Part shown: piece after piece, positions 1-6,794 of the stretch
Position numbering within the stretch: position 1 is the stretch's first letter
Layout of the letters: each line of letters opens with the position of its first letter
Assembly (NCBI GenBank): GCA_964412685.1
Contig: CAYPPS010000009.1
Location: 1 to 19,454, forward strand
From: CAYPPS01 sp964412685
GTDB lineage: Bacteria > Patescibacteriota > Microgenomatia > PFEM01 > CAYPPS01
Reading direction: 5' to 3'
DNA length: 19,454 nt
Program-made: the position numbers and the translations under genes
The notes under the pieces: generated by a model
What the model was told of the DNA's origin: nothing
The model's database searches: none
The model's input: only the letters and a program-made list of their open reading frames with translations

Positions 1-67
1 CGCTAACAGCCTTGTCAACTTTAGAAGCCAATTGATTAGGTAAAGAAATATTAACTACTGTTCTCAT
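1..67 (-). CDS. Ribbon-helix-helix (CopG/Arc-like) regulator, 5' part only
   Basis: Only the first 22 codons lie in the window; the gene runs off the left edge. The start is ATG at 67-65 on the minus strand. The N-terminus (MRTVVNISLPNQLASKVDKA) has the typical form of a CopG/Arc/MetJ ribbon-helix-helix protein: a short beta strand with alternating residues (TVVNISLP) that would insert into the major groove, then an amphipathic helix. Such proteins are usually dimeric DNA-binding antitoxins or small autorepressors. The strong promoter just upstream is overlaid by repeated half-sites, which fits autoregulation. Whether a toxin gene follows cannot be seen. The fold call rests on 22 residues, so the role (antitoxin or stand-alone regulator) is open. 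Confidence 0.7.
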   Translation of the reverse strand, partial: MRTVVNISLPNQLASKVDKAVS

Positions 68-69
68 AA

Positions 70-100
70 TGTAACACATTGTAATACACTATATTACAAT
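70..100. promoter_or_regulatory. Candidate operator: 10-bp-spaced TGTAAYAYA half-sites
   Basis: Copies read TGTAACACA (70-78, plus), TGTAATACA (80-88, plus) and TGTAATATA (90-98, minus), each offset by 10 bp. The last two form a perfect 9-bp inverted repeat, ATTGTAATA/TATTACAAT (78-86 and 92-100), with a 5-bp spacer. The array covers the -10 box, the spacer and the start-site region of the regulator's own promoter. Half-sites one helical turn apart are typical of cooperative ribbon-helix-helix binding; autorepression is an inference. Confidence 0.6.
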
Positions 101-106
101 TGTCAA
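78..106 (-). promoter_or_regulatory. Sigma-70-like promoter of the ribbon-helix-helix gene
   Basis: On the minus strand a perfect -35 TTGACA (101-106) is followed by a 17-nt spacer and the -10 TACAAT (78-83). The ATG at 67 lies 10 nt beyond the -10 box, so the predicted leader is only about 3-5 nt and has no ribosome-binding site. Confidence 0.8.
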
Positions 107-133
107 TTACTTTTTTGTGAGGTTTTTTATTTC

Positions 134-793
134 TCACTCGCTCTTTTTTCTCCTGCTTATTCCCAACCCTTCTGACATTTTTCGCCTTTCAATGATTTTT
201 ACTTTCAGATAATCTGGAACCGGAAGACTCTCAAAATCTTTCAAAAGCAACTTGCCATAGATAAGTCTAGAGAAAGCTTCCGCTTCCATTTTGGCGCCAA
301 CAAGCGCCCGGTGAGGCTTCGGTTCTGTCGGCAAGCCAACATAATTAAAAATTCTGTCAGCATTGAGATCGATTCTTTCATTTTTTACGGGCAAATCCAA
401 ACCCCTTTTTAAATAAGACTCGTAAGCCAGAGAATGTAGATCAATCGTTCGATGACTAATTAACCACTCTACGCCACATCTTTGCGCTGATGTTTTCAAA
501 AAATCTCGGTCAAAAGAAGGGTTTTCCCCAGCAATGGTTCGATTTTCAATCTCATCCATCCAGGCAAGAAACTCTTCCATTACCTTCTTCAAACTTTTCT
601 TACCAGGATCTATCACTTCTTTCCTTGAAAAACCATTGATCTCCAACGCTTTTTCAACTACCTGGGCCCCCTCCCAAATCCGGCACTCTTGATAAAACTG
701 GTTTTCCGGTTTTAAGAAATCAACCGCTCCAAGGCTGACGATTGAACAAGTTCCAGGATCCAACCCGGTGGTTTCCACGTCCACCACTATCAC
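134..793 (-). CDS. DnaQ/RNase T-like DEDDh-family 3'-5' exonuclease
   Basis: The protein is a DnaQ-like fold exonuclease acting on DNA or RNA 3' ends. With a GTG start at 793 it has 219 residues and begins (M)IVVDVETTGLDP, where such proteins normally begin. ExoI is D5-x-E7, ExoII is GENPSFD with D95, and the last motif is PHRALVG with H161. An ORF open to an ATG at 835 would add 14 residues, but a TATAAT box (801-806) lies inside that extension and would place the transcript start next to the GTG, so I prefer 793. The third motif usually reads HRALxDA; here Gly166 stands where the metal-binding Asp is expected. The enzyme may therefore be altered, or a nearby acidic residue (E170, E172) may compensate. 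It is divergent from the MazG-like gene, with overlapping promoters. Confidence 0.8.
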   Translation of the reverse strand: MIVVDVETTGLDPGTCSIVSLGAVDFLKPENQFYQECRIWEGAQVVEKALEINGFSRKEVIDPGKKSLKKVMEEFLAWMDEIENRTIAGENPSFDRDFLKTSAQRCGVEWLISHRTIDLHSLAYESYLKRGLDLPVKNERIDLNADRIFNYVGLPTEPKPHRALVGAKMEAEAFSRLIYGKLLLKDFESLPVPDYLKVKIIERRKMSEGLGISRRKKSE

Positions 794-800
794 ACTTTTA

Positions 801-829
801 ATTATACCGAATAGGCTATCTTTGAACAA
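801..829 (-). promoter_or_regulatory. Promoter of the exonuclease gene
   Basis: On the minus strand, -35 TTGTTC (824-829), a 17-nt spacer and a consensus -10 TATAAT (801-806). Seven nucleotides separate the -10 from the GTG at 793, so the mRNA would be leaderless. The -35 overlaps the -35 of the opposite promoter. Confidence 0.65.
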
Positions 830-849
830 AAACACTTTTTTGCTAAAAT
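822..849 (+). promoter_or_regulatory. Extended -10 promoter of the MazG-like gene
   Basis: -35 TTGAAC (822-827), 16-nt spacer, and an extended -10 TGCTAAAAT (841-849). Exactly 6 nt separate the -10 box from ATG 856, placing the predicted transcript start on or beside the A of the start codon. Confidence 0.7.
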
Positions 850-855
850 TGTTTT

Positions 856-1194
856 ATGAAGCGCTGTTACCACCGCAAATTAATTCGTGACAAAATTCCC
901 CAAATTATTGAGACAAACGGAGGGCAATACGAAACTCGAGTCATGAAAAAAGAAGAGTTCGAAAAAGAATTAAAGAAAAAGCTCCTTGAAGAGGCCAAAG
1001 AATTTGTTCAAGCTTCTCCAGACAAATTGGAAAGCGAATTGGCCGATGTTTTAGAAGTGATGAAATCACTTTGTTCCCACTTCAAAATCAAATTCAATCA
1101 GGTAGAAAAACAACAAATTAAAAAAAGACAAAAGCGAGGCGGCTTTAAAAAACGACTCTTTCTTATTTGGTCGTCCCAACCCGCCGGAAAGTAA
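856..1194 (+). CDS. MazG-like nucleoside triphosphate/phosphoribosyl-ATP pyrophosphohydrolase
   Basis: A 112-residue protein of the all-alpha NTP pyrophosphohydrolase superfamily. The N-terminal YHRKLIRDKIP (5-15) is the signature of the small house-cleaning pyrophosphatases related to phosphoribosyl-ATP pyrophosphohydrolase. The metal-binding residues are visible as LLEEAKEF (E45, E46, E49) and ESELADVLEV (E61, D64), the ExxE...ExxD pattern. No histidine biosynthesis gene is nearby, so removal of non-canonical nucleotides is more likely than a HisE role. The C-terminus (from about 85) is strongly basic (KKRQKRGGFKKR). No Shine-Dalgarno is present; the start sits 6 nt after an extended -10 box. 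metG follows after 35 nt. Confidence 0.8.
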   Translation: MKRCYHRKLIRDKIPQIIETNGGQYETRVMKKEEFEKELKKKLLEEAKEFVQASPDKLESELADVLEVMKSLCSHFKIKFNQVEKQQIKKRQKRGGFKKRLFLIWSSQPAGK

Positions 1195-1208
1195 AATTAG
1201 CCAGGCTC

Positions 1209-1217
1209 TGGTAAAAT
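1209..1217 (+). promoter_or_regulatory. Candidate extended -10 before metG
   Basis: TGGTAAAAT with the -10 hexamer at 1212-1217, 12 nt before ATG 1230, would give a leader of about 5 nt. No convincing -35 was seen, so the site is weaker than the 844 promoter. It would let the metG operon be transcribed apart from the MazG-like gene. Confidence 0.4.
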
Positions 1218-1229
1218 AATCTCAGTAAA

Positions 1230-2639
1230 ATGAAAAGGAAAAAGTTTTTTATTACTACCGCCATTGATTACACCAATGACATTGTTCATGTTGGCCATGC
1301 GTATCAAAAGATACTGGCCGACGCCATTGCCAGATATCACCGCGAAAAGGGTGATGGGGTTCATTTCTTGACCGGAACGGATGAACACGGTCAAAAGGTC
1401 GCTAAAAGCGCGAAAAAAAAAGATTTGTCCCCAAAGGAGTATGTCGACAAGATTGCCGCCGCCGATAAAGACGAGTGGGATTGCTTGAATATTTCTTATG
1501 ACAGATTTATTCGAACCACTGATCCTGATCACAAAAAACTGGTGAAGAAGTTTTGGCAAAAAGTAAAAGCAAACGGAGATATTTATCTAGACGAATACCA
1601 AGGTCTTTATTGTGAAGGCTGCGAGGCCTTTATGGAAGAAACAGATCTCGTGGATGGAAGATGTCCCTTCCACCAGCAACAAAAACCAATTCAACTTAAA
1701 GAGAAAAATTATTTTTTCCGGCTTTCAAAATATCAACCTTTCTTGGAAAAACAACTTAAAATCAAAGGTTTCGTTTTCCCAGAATCAAAGAGAAAAGAAG
1801 CCTTGAGTTTCGTCGAGAGAGGGCTAAAAGATTTTTCTATCAGTCGCCATCTTGACTGGGGCATTCCTGTTCCTGATGATCCAAAGCAAACCATCTATGT
1901 TTGGTTCGACGCCCTACTTAACTATCTCACTTATGGCGAGCAAAAAAAATGTTGGCCGGCGGACATTCATGTTCTGGGAAAAGACAATTTGCGCTTTCAC
2001 GCCATCTATTGGCCGGCAATGCTTAAAAGTGCCGAATACCCATTACCTAAAACCATTATTGCTCACGATTTCCTTAGCTTAAACGGGAAAAAGGTTTCAA
2101 AGAGCTTGGGCAACATCATTCAGCCGTCCGAACTGGTAAAACAGTTTGGCGTCGACGCGATTCGTTATTATTTCCTTCGTTTTGGCCCATTGCAAAATGA
2201 CGTTGATATAAGCACCAATAAAATCAAAGAAGTATATAACGCTGATTTAGCGAATGGATTGGGGAACGTTGTCGCTCGAATCGCCAAATTAGCTGAAAAC
2301 CATAATCTAGAATTCGAAAGCGACTACACAAAAACCTCTCTCTCGACTGACGTGGGACAAGCGATAGAAAAACATGACATCAACAATGCTCTGAAGTTGA
2401 TTTGGCAAGCTTTGTCAAGAATAGATAACTATATCAACCAAGAAAGGCCCTGGGAATCAGCTAGTAAAGCCAAAAAAACCTTAGAACAACTCATCACCAA
2501 AGGTGAAGCCATCAACACCATCAGGGAGATCGCCTGTCTTTTAAGGCCTTTTCTGCCTCAAACGGCGGCCAAGATCGAAGAACAATTCAAAGGTCCGAAG
2601 GTAAAAGCCCAGAAACCTCTTTTTCCAAGACTAACCTAA
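1230..2639 (+). CDS. metG: Methionine-tRNA ligase
   Basis: Cytoplasmic class I aminoacyl-tRNA synthetase that charges tRNA-Met. The 469-residue sequence holds the HIGH motif as HVGH (20-23), the FLTGTDEHGQ segment (47-56), a zinc knuckle with C129, C132, C146 and H149, and the KMSKS loop as KVSKS (289-293). The anticodon-binding helical domain follows, with NQERPWE near its end. The protein stops soon after that domain, so it is the short form without the C-terminal EMAP/Trbp111-like tRNA-binding extension of many bacteria. No ribosome-binding site precedes the ATG. tatD starts 3 nt after the stop, so the two genes are cotranscribed. Confidence 0.97.
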   Translation: MKRKKFFITTAIDYTNDIVHVGHAYQKILADAIARYHREKGDGVHFLTGTDEHGQKVAKSAKKKDLSPKEYVDKIAAADKDEWDCLNISYDRFIRTTDPDHKKLVKKFWQKVKANGDIYLDEYQGLYCEGCEAFMEETDLVDGRCPFHQQQKPIQLKEKNYFFRLSKYQPFLEKQLKIKGFVFPESKRKEALSFVERGLKDFSISRHLDWGIPVPDDPKQTIYVWFDALLNYLTYGEQKKCWPADIHVLGKDNLRFHAIYWPAMLKSAEYPLPKTIIAHDFLSLNGKKVSKSLGNIIQPSELVKQFGVDAIRYYFLRFGPLQNDVDISTNKIKEVYNADLANGLGNVVARIAKLAENHNLEFESDYTKTSLSTDVGQAIEKHDINNALKLIWQALSRIDNYINQERPWESASKAKKTLEQLITKGEAINTIREIACLLRPFLPQTAAKIEEQFKGPKVKAQKPLFPRLT

Positions 2640-2642
2640 AAA

Positions 2643-3440
2643 ATGTTGATTGACACTCATGCCCACCTCCACTTTGTTGACTTCGACAAAGACAGAAAAA
2701 AAGTTATTGAAGACGCTCGACTTGAAGGAATAGAAAAAATTATCCTTCCTGGTTCAGATCTCGAATCGAGCCAAAAAGCCCTCCAAATCGCCCAACCAGA
2801 CGAAAACCTTTTCGCCACCGTCGGCGTCCATCCCCAATATGCGGCCGAATTTGAACCAATCCTAGAAAAAGAATTAAGAAAGCTGATCAAAAAAAACCAA
2901 CCAGTCGCCATTGGGGAAACTGGCTTGGATTTCCATCGACTGGAGATGGAAAATCTAAAAAAAGTAAAGGCCAAACAGGCCGATCTCTTTCGTTTCCAAA
3001 TCGAATTAAGCCTAGAATTCAATCTTCCCTTGATCATTCACTCGAGAAAGGCTTTCGCAGAAACACTCCAAGTCTTGAAAGAGTATCAAAGCAAGAACAT
3101 CAAAGGTGTCTTTCATTGTTATACCGGCGGGAAAAAACAAATCGAATCGGTTTTGGCTTTAGGTTTTTACTTCGGCCTTGACGGCAACCTGACTTACGAC
3201 GAAGGCTTAAGAAATGTCGCCAGTAAAATCCCTTTAGACAAAATTTTGCTAGAAACTGACAGCCCTTTACTAACCCCTATTCCGTTCCGCGGATTGAGAA
3301 ATGAACCTAAAAATGTTAAACTAGTGGCCGAAAGTTTAGCTGAAAGCAAAGGGCTTTCTTTTGATCAAGTGGCTCAAACGACCACTGCCAATGCCCAAAA
3401 TCTTTTCAATCTAAAAAAGAAGAAAAAAACGAAGAATTAA
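2643..3440 (+). CDS. tatD: TatD family metal-dependent hydrolase/DNase
   Basis: A 265-residue TIM-barrel metallohydrolase of the TatD family, known members being metal-dependent deoxyribonucleases. Ligands in order: H6 and H8 in DTHAHLH, E92 in GETGLD, H133 in IIHSRKA, H158 in FHCYTGG and D206 in LLETDSPLLTP. All expected metal ligands are present, so it should be active. A metG-tatD order is common in bacteria. The C-terminus ends in a lysine-rich tail (KKKKKTKN). The next gene's ATG follows the TAA with no spacer, suggesting translational coupling. Confidence 0.95.
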   Translation: MLIDTHAHLHFVDFDKDRKKVIEDARLEGIEKIILPGSDLESSQKALQIAQPDENLFATVGVHPQYAAEFEPILEKELRKLIKKNQPVAIGETGLDFHRLEMENLKKVKAKQADLFRFQIELSLEFNLPLIIHSRKAFAETLQVLKEYQSKNIKGVFHCYTGGKKQIESVLALGFYFGLDGNLTYDEGLRNVASKIPLDKILLETDSPLLTPIPFRGLRNEPKNVKLVAESLAESKGLSFDQVAQTTTANAQNLFNLKKKKKTKN

Positions 3441-4937
3441 ATGAAAGACTGGTTAACTCTATTCATCAATAACAATGATAGAAAGATCCAACGACTCTTG
3501 GAGATCTTGCCGGGGGCTTTTTCTTGGACAACGATCTTGCTTTTTTTTGTCGGCAGTTTTTTCTTCCCTCTTTACATCGCTTATTTGGTGGTTGTCTTTG
3601 ACGTTTTCTGGTTTTACAAATCAATTACTTTTGCCGCCACCTCTATCATTTCCTACCGAAAAATCGAAAAGGCGAAAAAAACTGACTGGTTGAAAAAATT
3701 AAAAAAACTTCCTAATTGGAAAAAAGTTCACCATTTGATCATTGTTCCTCAATATAAAGAACCGGTTCGCATCCTAAAACGAACCCTCGAATCATTGAAA
3801 AAACAAGATTTACCCTTAAATCAGATCACTGTCATCATGGCCACTGAAGGTCGCGATCCTCAAGGTAAAACCAAGGCCTTGGAGTTAAAAAAAGAATTCG
3901 GCCGTTTCTTTGCCAATTACTTGATCACCGTTCATCAACTCACTCCAGCCGAGACGGCCGGTAAACATTCTAACGAAAATTATGCCGCCCGAACGGCAAG
4001 AAAGAAAATTATTGACGAAAAGGGGATTGATTTTGATTTCAGTCTGGTTACCTCAGCCGACGCGGATCATTGTTTCCACCCCAAGCATTTTTCTTATCTC
4101 AGTTTTTCTTTCTTGACCAATAAACATCGCTTTTTGAGATTCTGGCAACCAGCGGTCTTCTTTTACAACAATTATTGGCAATTGCCGGCTTTGGTCAGAG
4201 TCGCCAACACTTTCAACACCATTTGGAACGGAGCGGTTCTCTCGCGACGAGATCGACTAATCAGCTGCCAGTCCTACGCCCTTTCTTTTCGTCTCTTGGA
4301 AGAAACTGGCTATTGGAATCCAAAAGTTATTCCCGAAGACTATCACCTTTTCTTTAAAGCCTACTATGAAAAAGAAGGCAAAATCGAAGTTGAACCGCTT
4401 TTTATCCCTCTTTGGGCCGATGCCGCTCAATCAACCTCTACTTGGAAAACAATCAAAAATAACTACCTTCAGTTCATGCGCTGGAATTGGGGCATTTCTG
4501 ACGATCCCAACGTGATCAAAAACTACTTAACCATTCCGACCGTCAATTTTTGGGACAAGACAATCCGCCTGCTTAAATTACTAGAAGACCATTTACTCAT
4601 GCCTTTAAACTGGCTCTTGGTTACTTTAGGAATTACTATCCCCGCTCTTTTCATGCCTGATTTTTCTCGCACCGCCCTTGGCTACACTTTACCTAAAGTT
4701 TCTGGTTTCATTCTTTCTCTCTGTTTAGGTTTCTTAATCGTGATCATCTATATCAACGCCAAACAAAGACCCAAGCGACCCAAAGAAGTTTCTTTTCTAA
4801 GAAGTTTACTGATTCCTCTGGAATTCATTTTGATGCCTTTAGCTGGACTTCTTTTCTCGGCTTTACCCGCTCTAGAGGCTCACACTCGATTAATGTTAGG
4901 AAAGTATATTGAATATCGAGTAACAGAAAAAGTATAA
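3441..4937 (+). CDS. Membrane-bound family 2 glycosyltransferase (processive-type motifs)
   Basis: A 498-residue integral membrane glycosyltransferase with a GT-A catalytic domain. An N-terminal membrane hairpin spans about 28-58. The catalytic domain runs from HHLIIVPQYKEP (97-108) through the D-x-D at D207/D209 (SADADH), ED at 299-300 (VIPEDYHL) and the QxxRW motif Q344-FM-R347-W348. Further membrane segments lie near 388-405, 420-438 and 455-475. The D, DxD, ED and QxxRW set is that of cellulose/hyaluronan-synthase-like GT2 enzymes, so it may build a polysaccharide from nucleotide sugars on the cytoplasmic face. The acceptor and sugar cannot be read from the sequence. It heads the surface-glycan cluster and is fused tightly to tatD. 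Confidence 0.85.
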   Translation: MKDWLTLFINNNDRKIQRLLEILPGAFSWTTILLFFVGSFFFPLYIAYLVVVFDVFWFYKSITFAATSIISYRKIEKAKKTDWLKKLKKLPNWKKVHHLIIVPQYKEPVRILKRTLESLKKQDLPLNQITVIMATEGRDPQGKTKALELKKEFGRFFANYLITVHQLTPAETAGKHSNENYAARTARKKIIDEKGIDFDFSLVTSADADHCFHPKHFSYLSFSFLTNKHRFLRFWQPAVFFYNNYWQLPALVRVANTFNTIWNGAVLSRRDRLISCQSYALSFRLLEETGYWNPKVIPEDYHLFFKAYYEKEGKIEVEPLFIPLWADAAQSTSTWKTIKNNYLQFMRWNWGISDDPNVIKNYLTIPTVNFWDKTIRLLKLLEDHLLMPLNWLLVTLGITIPALFMPDFSRTALGYTLPKVSGFILSLCLGFLIVIIYINAKQRPKRPKEVSFLRSLLIPLEFILMPLAGLLFSALPALEAHTRLMLGKYIEYRVTEKV

Positions 4938-4946
4938 TCATCAGTA

Positions 4947-6451
4947 ATGCCCGACAAACCGAAACAGAAGGCGTTTTTTCTTCAACTTAATCCTTTTTTG
5001 TTAATCATTATCTTATTGATGATTTTGCTCCGCATTCCCTCCCTTTTTGAGCCCTATTGGTACGGTGATGAAGGAATTTACCTCACTTTAGGCCAAGCGA
5101 TTAGAAAAGGCTTACTGCTTTATCGAGACATTCACGACAACAAACCGCCCTTGCTTTACTGTTAGCTGCTCTGGCCGGGAACGTCGCCTGGTTTCGCGAG
5201 CTACTCTTGATCTGGTCCGTTTTTACTCTAATCAGTTTCTCCGCTCTAATCAAACGTCTCTTTCCCAAAAAAAGAAACTTTTATTACTTTAGTTTGACTG
5301 TTTTTGCTCTCCTTAGCACCCTACCTTGGCTGGAAGGCAATATTGCCAATGCCGAAGTCTTCATGCTTTTACCCACCTTTCTGGGTTTACTGCTTTTCTG
5401 GCCGGAAAAAAAAGAATCGTCAACCCAACTTTCCCTGGGCAAAGCTTTTCTGGCCGGTCTCTTTTTTTCTGCCAGCTTTCATTTCAAAACCCCCGGTCTT
5501 TTTGACCTGATGGCTTTAGGCCTTCTCGGTCTTTTTTATCTAAAAAAGAAAAACTTTGTCTTCCAGATCTCAAAACTTCTCGCCCTAACTGCCGGCTTTG
5601 TTTTCCCTTTGGTTTGTTTCTCAATTTACTTCGCTTCGAACGGAGCCTTGAACTACTATCTGCAGGCCACCTTATGGCAAAACTTTTCTTACCTTGGTTC
5701 CTGGCAAGCCGGTTCAATGGACGAAGGCAACTTAAACCAAAATACCGGCTTGATGATCAGAGCCCTACTTTTAGGGGTCGGCTCTCTGGGATTGTTTATT
5801 TTCAAAAAGCATTTCAGGAAAGAAGTGGTCTTTACTTTGCTTTGGTTTCTTTTTGTCTTCTTCGCCGCCCTGCTCTCAGAACGACCTTACGCTCACTACT
5901 TAATTCAGCTCCTCCCGCCAGCCGTTTTCCTCGCTGGTTTGCTTTTGTTCTGGCCGACTAAAAAAGTCAAATTGATCGTCTTAGGTTTGCTTTTGTTCTT
6001 GGTTTTCAGCCTTCAAAAAATTGATTTTTGGTTTTATCCCACTCCCGCTTACTATCAAAACTTTGGTCAATTTGTCTTAAGCCAACAAACAAAAGAAGAG
6101 TATTTTGCCTGGTTTGACCCGAAAGTCAATCACACTTACACTCTGGCCAACTATCTCGTCAAGAGAACTGCTCCTGACGAGCGAGTCTTCATCTGGACCG
6201 ACACCTCTTCTGCTTACGCTCTTTCTCGAAAACTACCACCGGGACGCTATACCACCGCTTATCACATTGCCGATTTCAACGGCTGGCAAGAAACCTTTGC
6301 GGCGATTGAGAAAAACCAACCTAACTTTATTGTTATTGACAGTTCAGAAAAAAGAGATTTTCCCAAATTAAAAGAATATTTAAGCAAAAACTATCGTTTG
6401 GAAAAAGAATTGAACAACTATCTCCTTTTCCGTCAAAATAACCAAATCTGA
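4947..6451 (+). pseudogene. ArnT/PMT-like (GT39-type) membrane glycosyltransferase, frameshifted
   Basis: A GT-C fold glycosyltransferase that would transfer a sugar from a polyprenyl-phosphate carrier outside the membrane. The first frame (4947-5165, 72 residues) holds a membrane helix and the first external loop: EPYWYGDEGIY (D41, E42 catalytic region) and DNKPPLLY. It then stops at TAG 5163-5165. The protein continues without loss in the frame read from CTG 5159 (LLAALAGNVAWF) to 6451, with about ten hydrophobic helices and a soluble C-terminal domain. One missing C (TACTG for TACCTG near 5159) explains the break; repaired, the protein would be about 500 residues. No slippery heptamer is seen. 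A sequencing or assembly error is as likely as a real mutation, because the downstream frame is uncorrupted over 430 codons. Confidence 0.85.
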
Positions 6452-6454
6452 AAA

Positions 6455-6790
6455 ATGAGTTTAGAAAAAATCAGCCCCAACCTGCTTTTTTCCTTGAGCC
6501 TATTGATCAGTCTGGCTCAGGCTTTAATTCTTTTTTCGATTTGGCGCTTCCTGCCCCCTCAAGTTCCTCTGTTTTACTCTCAACCTTGGGGAAATTCTCA
6601 ACTAGTCAATCCAGTTTATCTAATTCTGTTGCCTTCAATCTCTTTGGGCCTATTGATCATCAATCTTTTCTTGAGTCTTAGTTTTTTTAAAAAAGACCTT
6701 TTGAGCCGTTATCTTTTTTCCAGCAGCGCCCTAGCGACTAGTTTTCTCAACTTAATCAGTTTAATTCAAATTGTCAGACTCGTAATTTAA
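6455..6790 (+). CDS. Small DUF1648-like membrane protein
   Basis: A 111-residue hydrophobic protein with three predicted membrane helices (about 11-31, 52-75 and 84-108). Between the first two is a loop reading PPQVPLFYSQPWGNSQL, which resembles the P-x-x-x-P-x-H/F-Y-x-x-x-G signature of DUF1648 proteins. No catalytic residue is evident. It starts 3 nt after the broken glycosyltransferase and ends 4 nt before the WecA-like gene, so it is part of the glycan operon; a scaffold or accessory role is only a guess. Confidence 0.6.
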   Translation: MSLEKISPNLLFSLSLLISLAQALILFSIWRFLPPQVPLFYSQPWGNSQLVNPVYLILLPSISLGLLIINLFLSLSFFKKDLLSRYLFSSSALATSFLNLISLIQIVRLVI

Positions 6791-6794
6791 AATC

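Noticed and set aside
120..160. Terminator for the exonuclease gene (GTGAG/CTCAC stem)
   Set aside because: The stem is only 5 bp with an 11-nt loop and has no T tract on the minus strand.
794..835. ATG 835 as start of the exonuclease
   Set aside because: The TATAAT box at 801-806 lies within the extension, and the family normally starts at the position of GTG 793.
5155..5166. Programmed -1 frameshift in the GT39-like gene
   Set aside because: No X-XXY-YYZ slippery heptamer or obvious downstream structure is present; a one-base indel is simpler.
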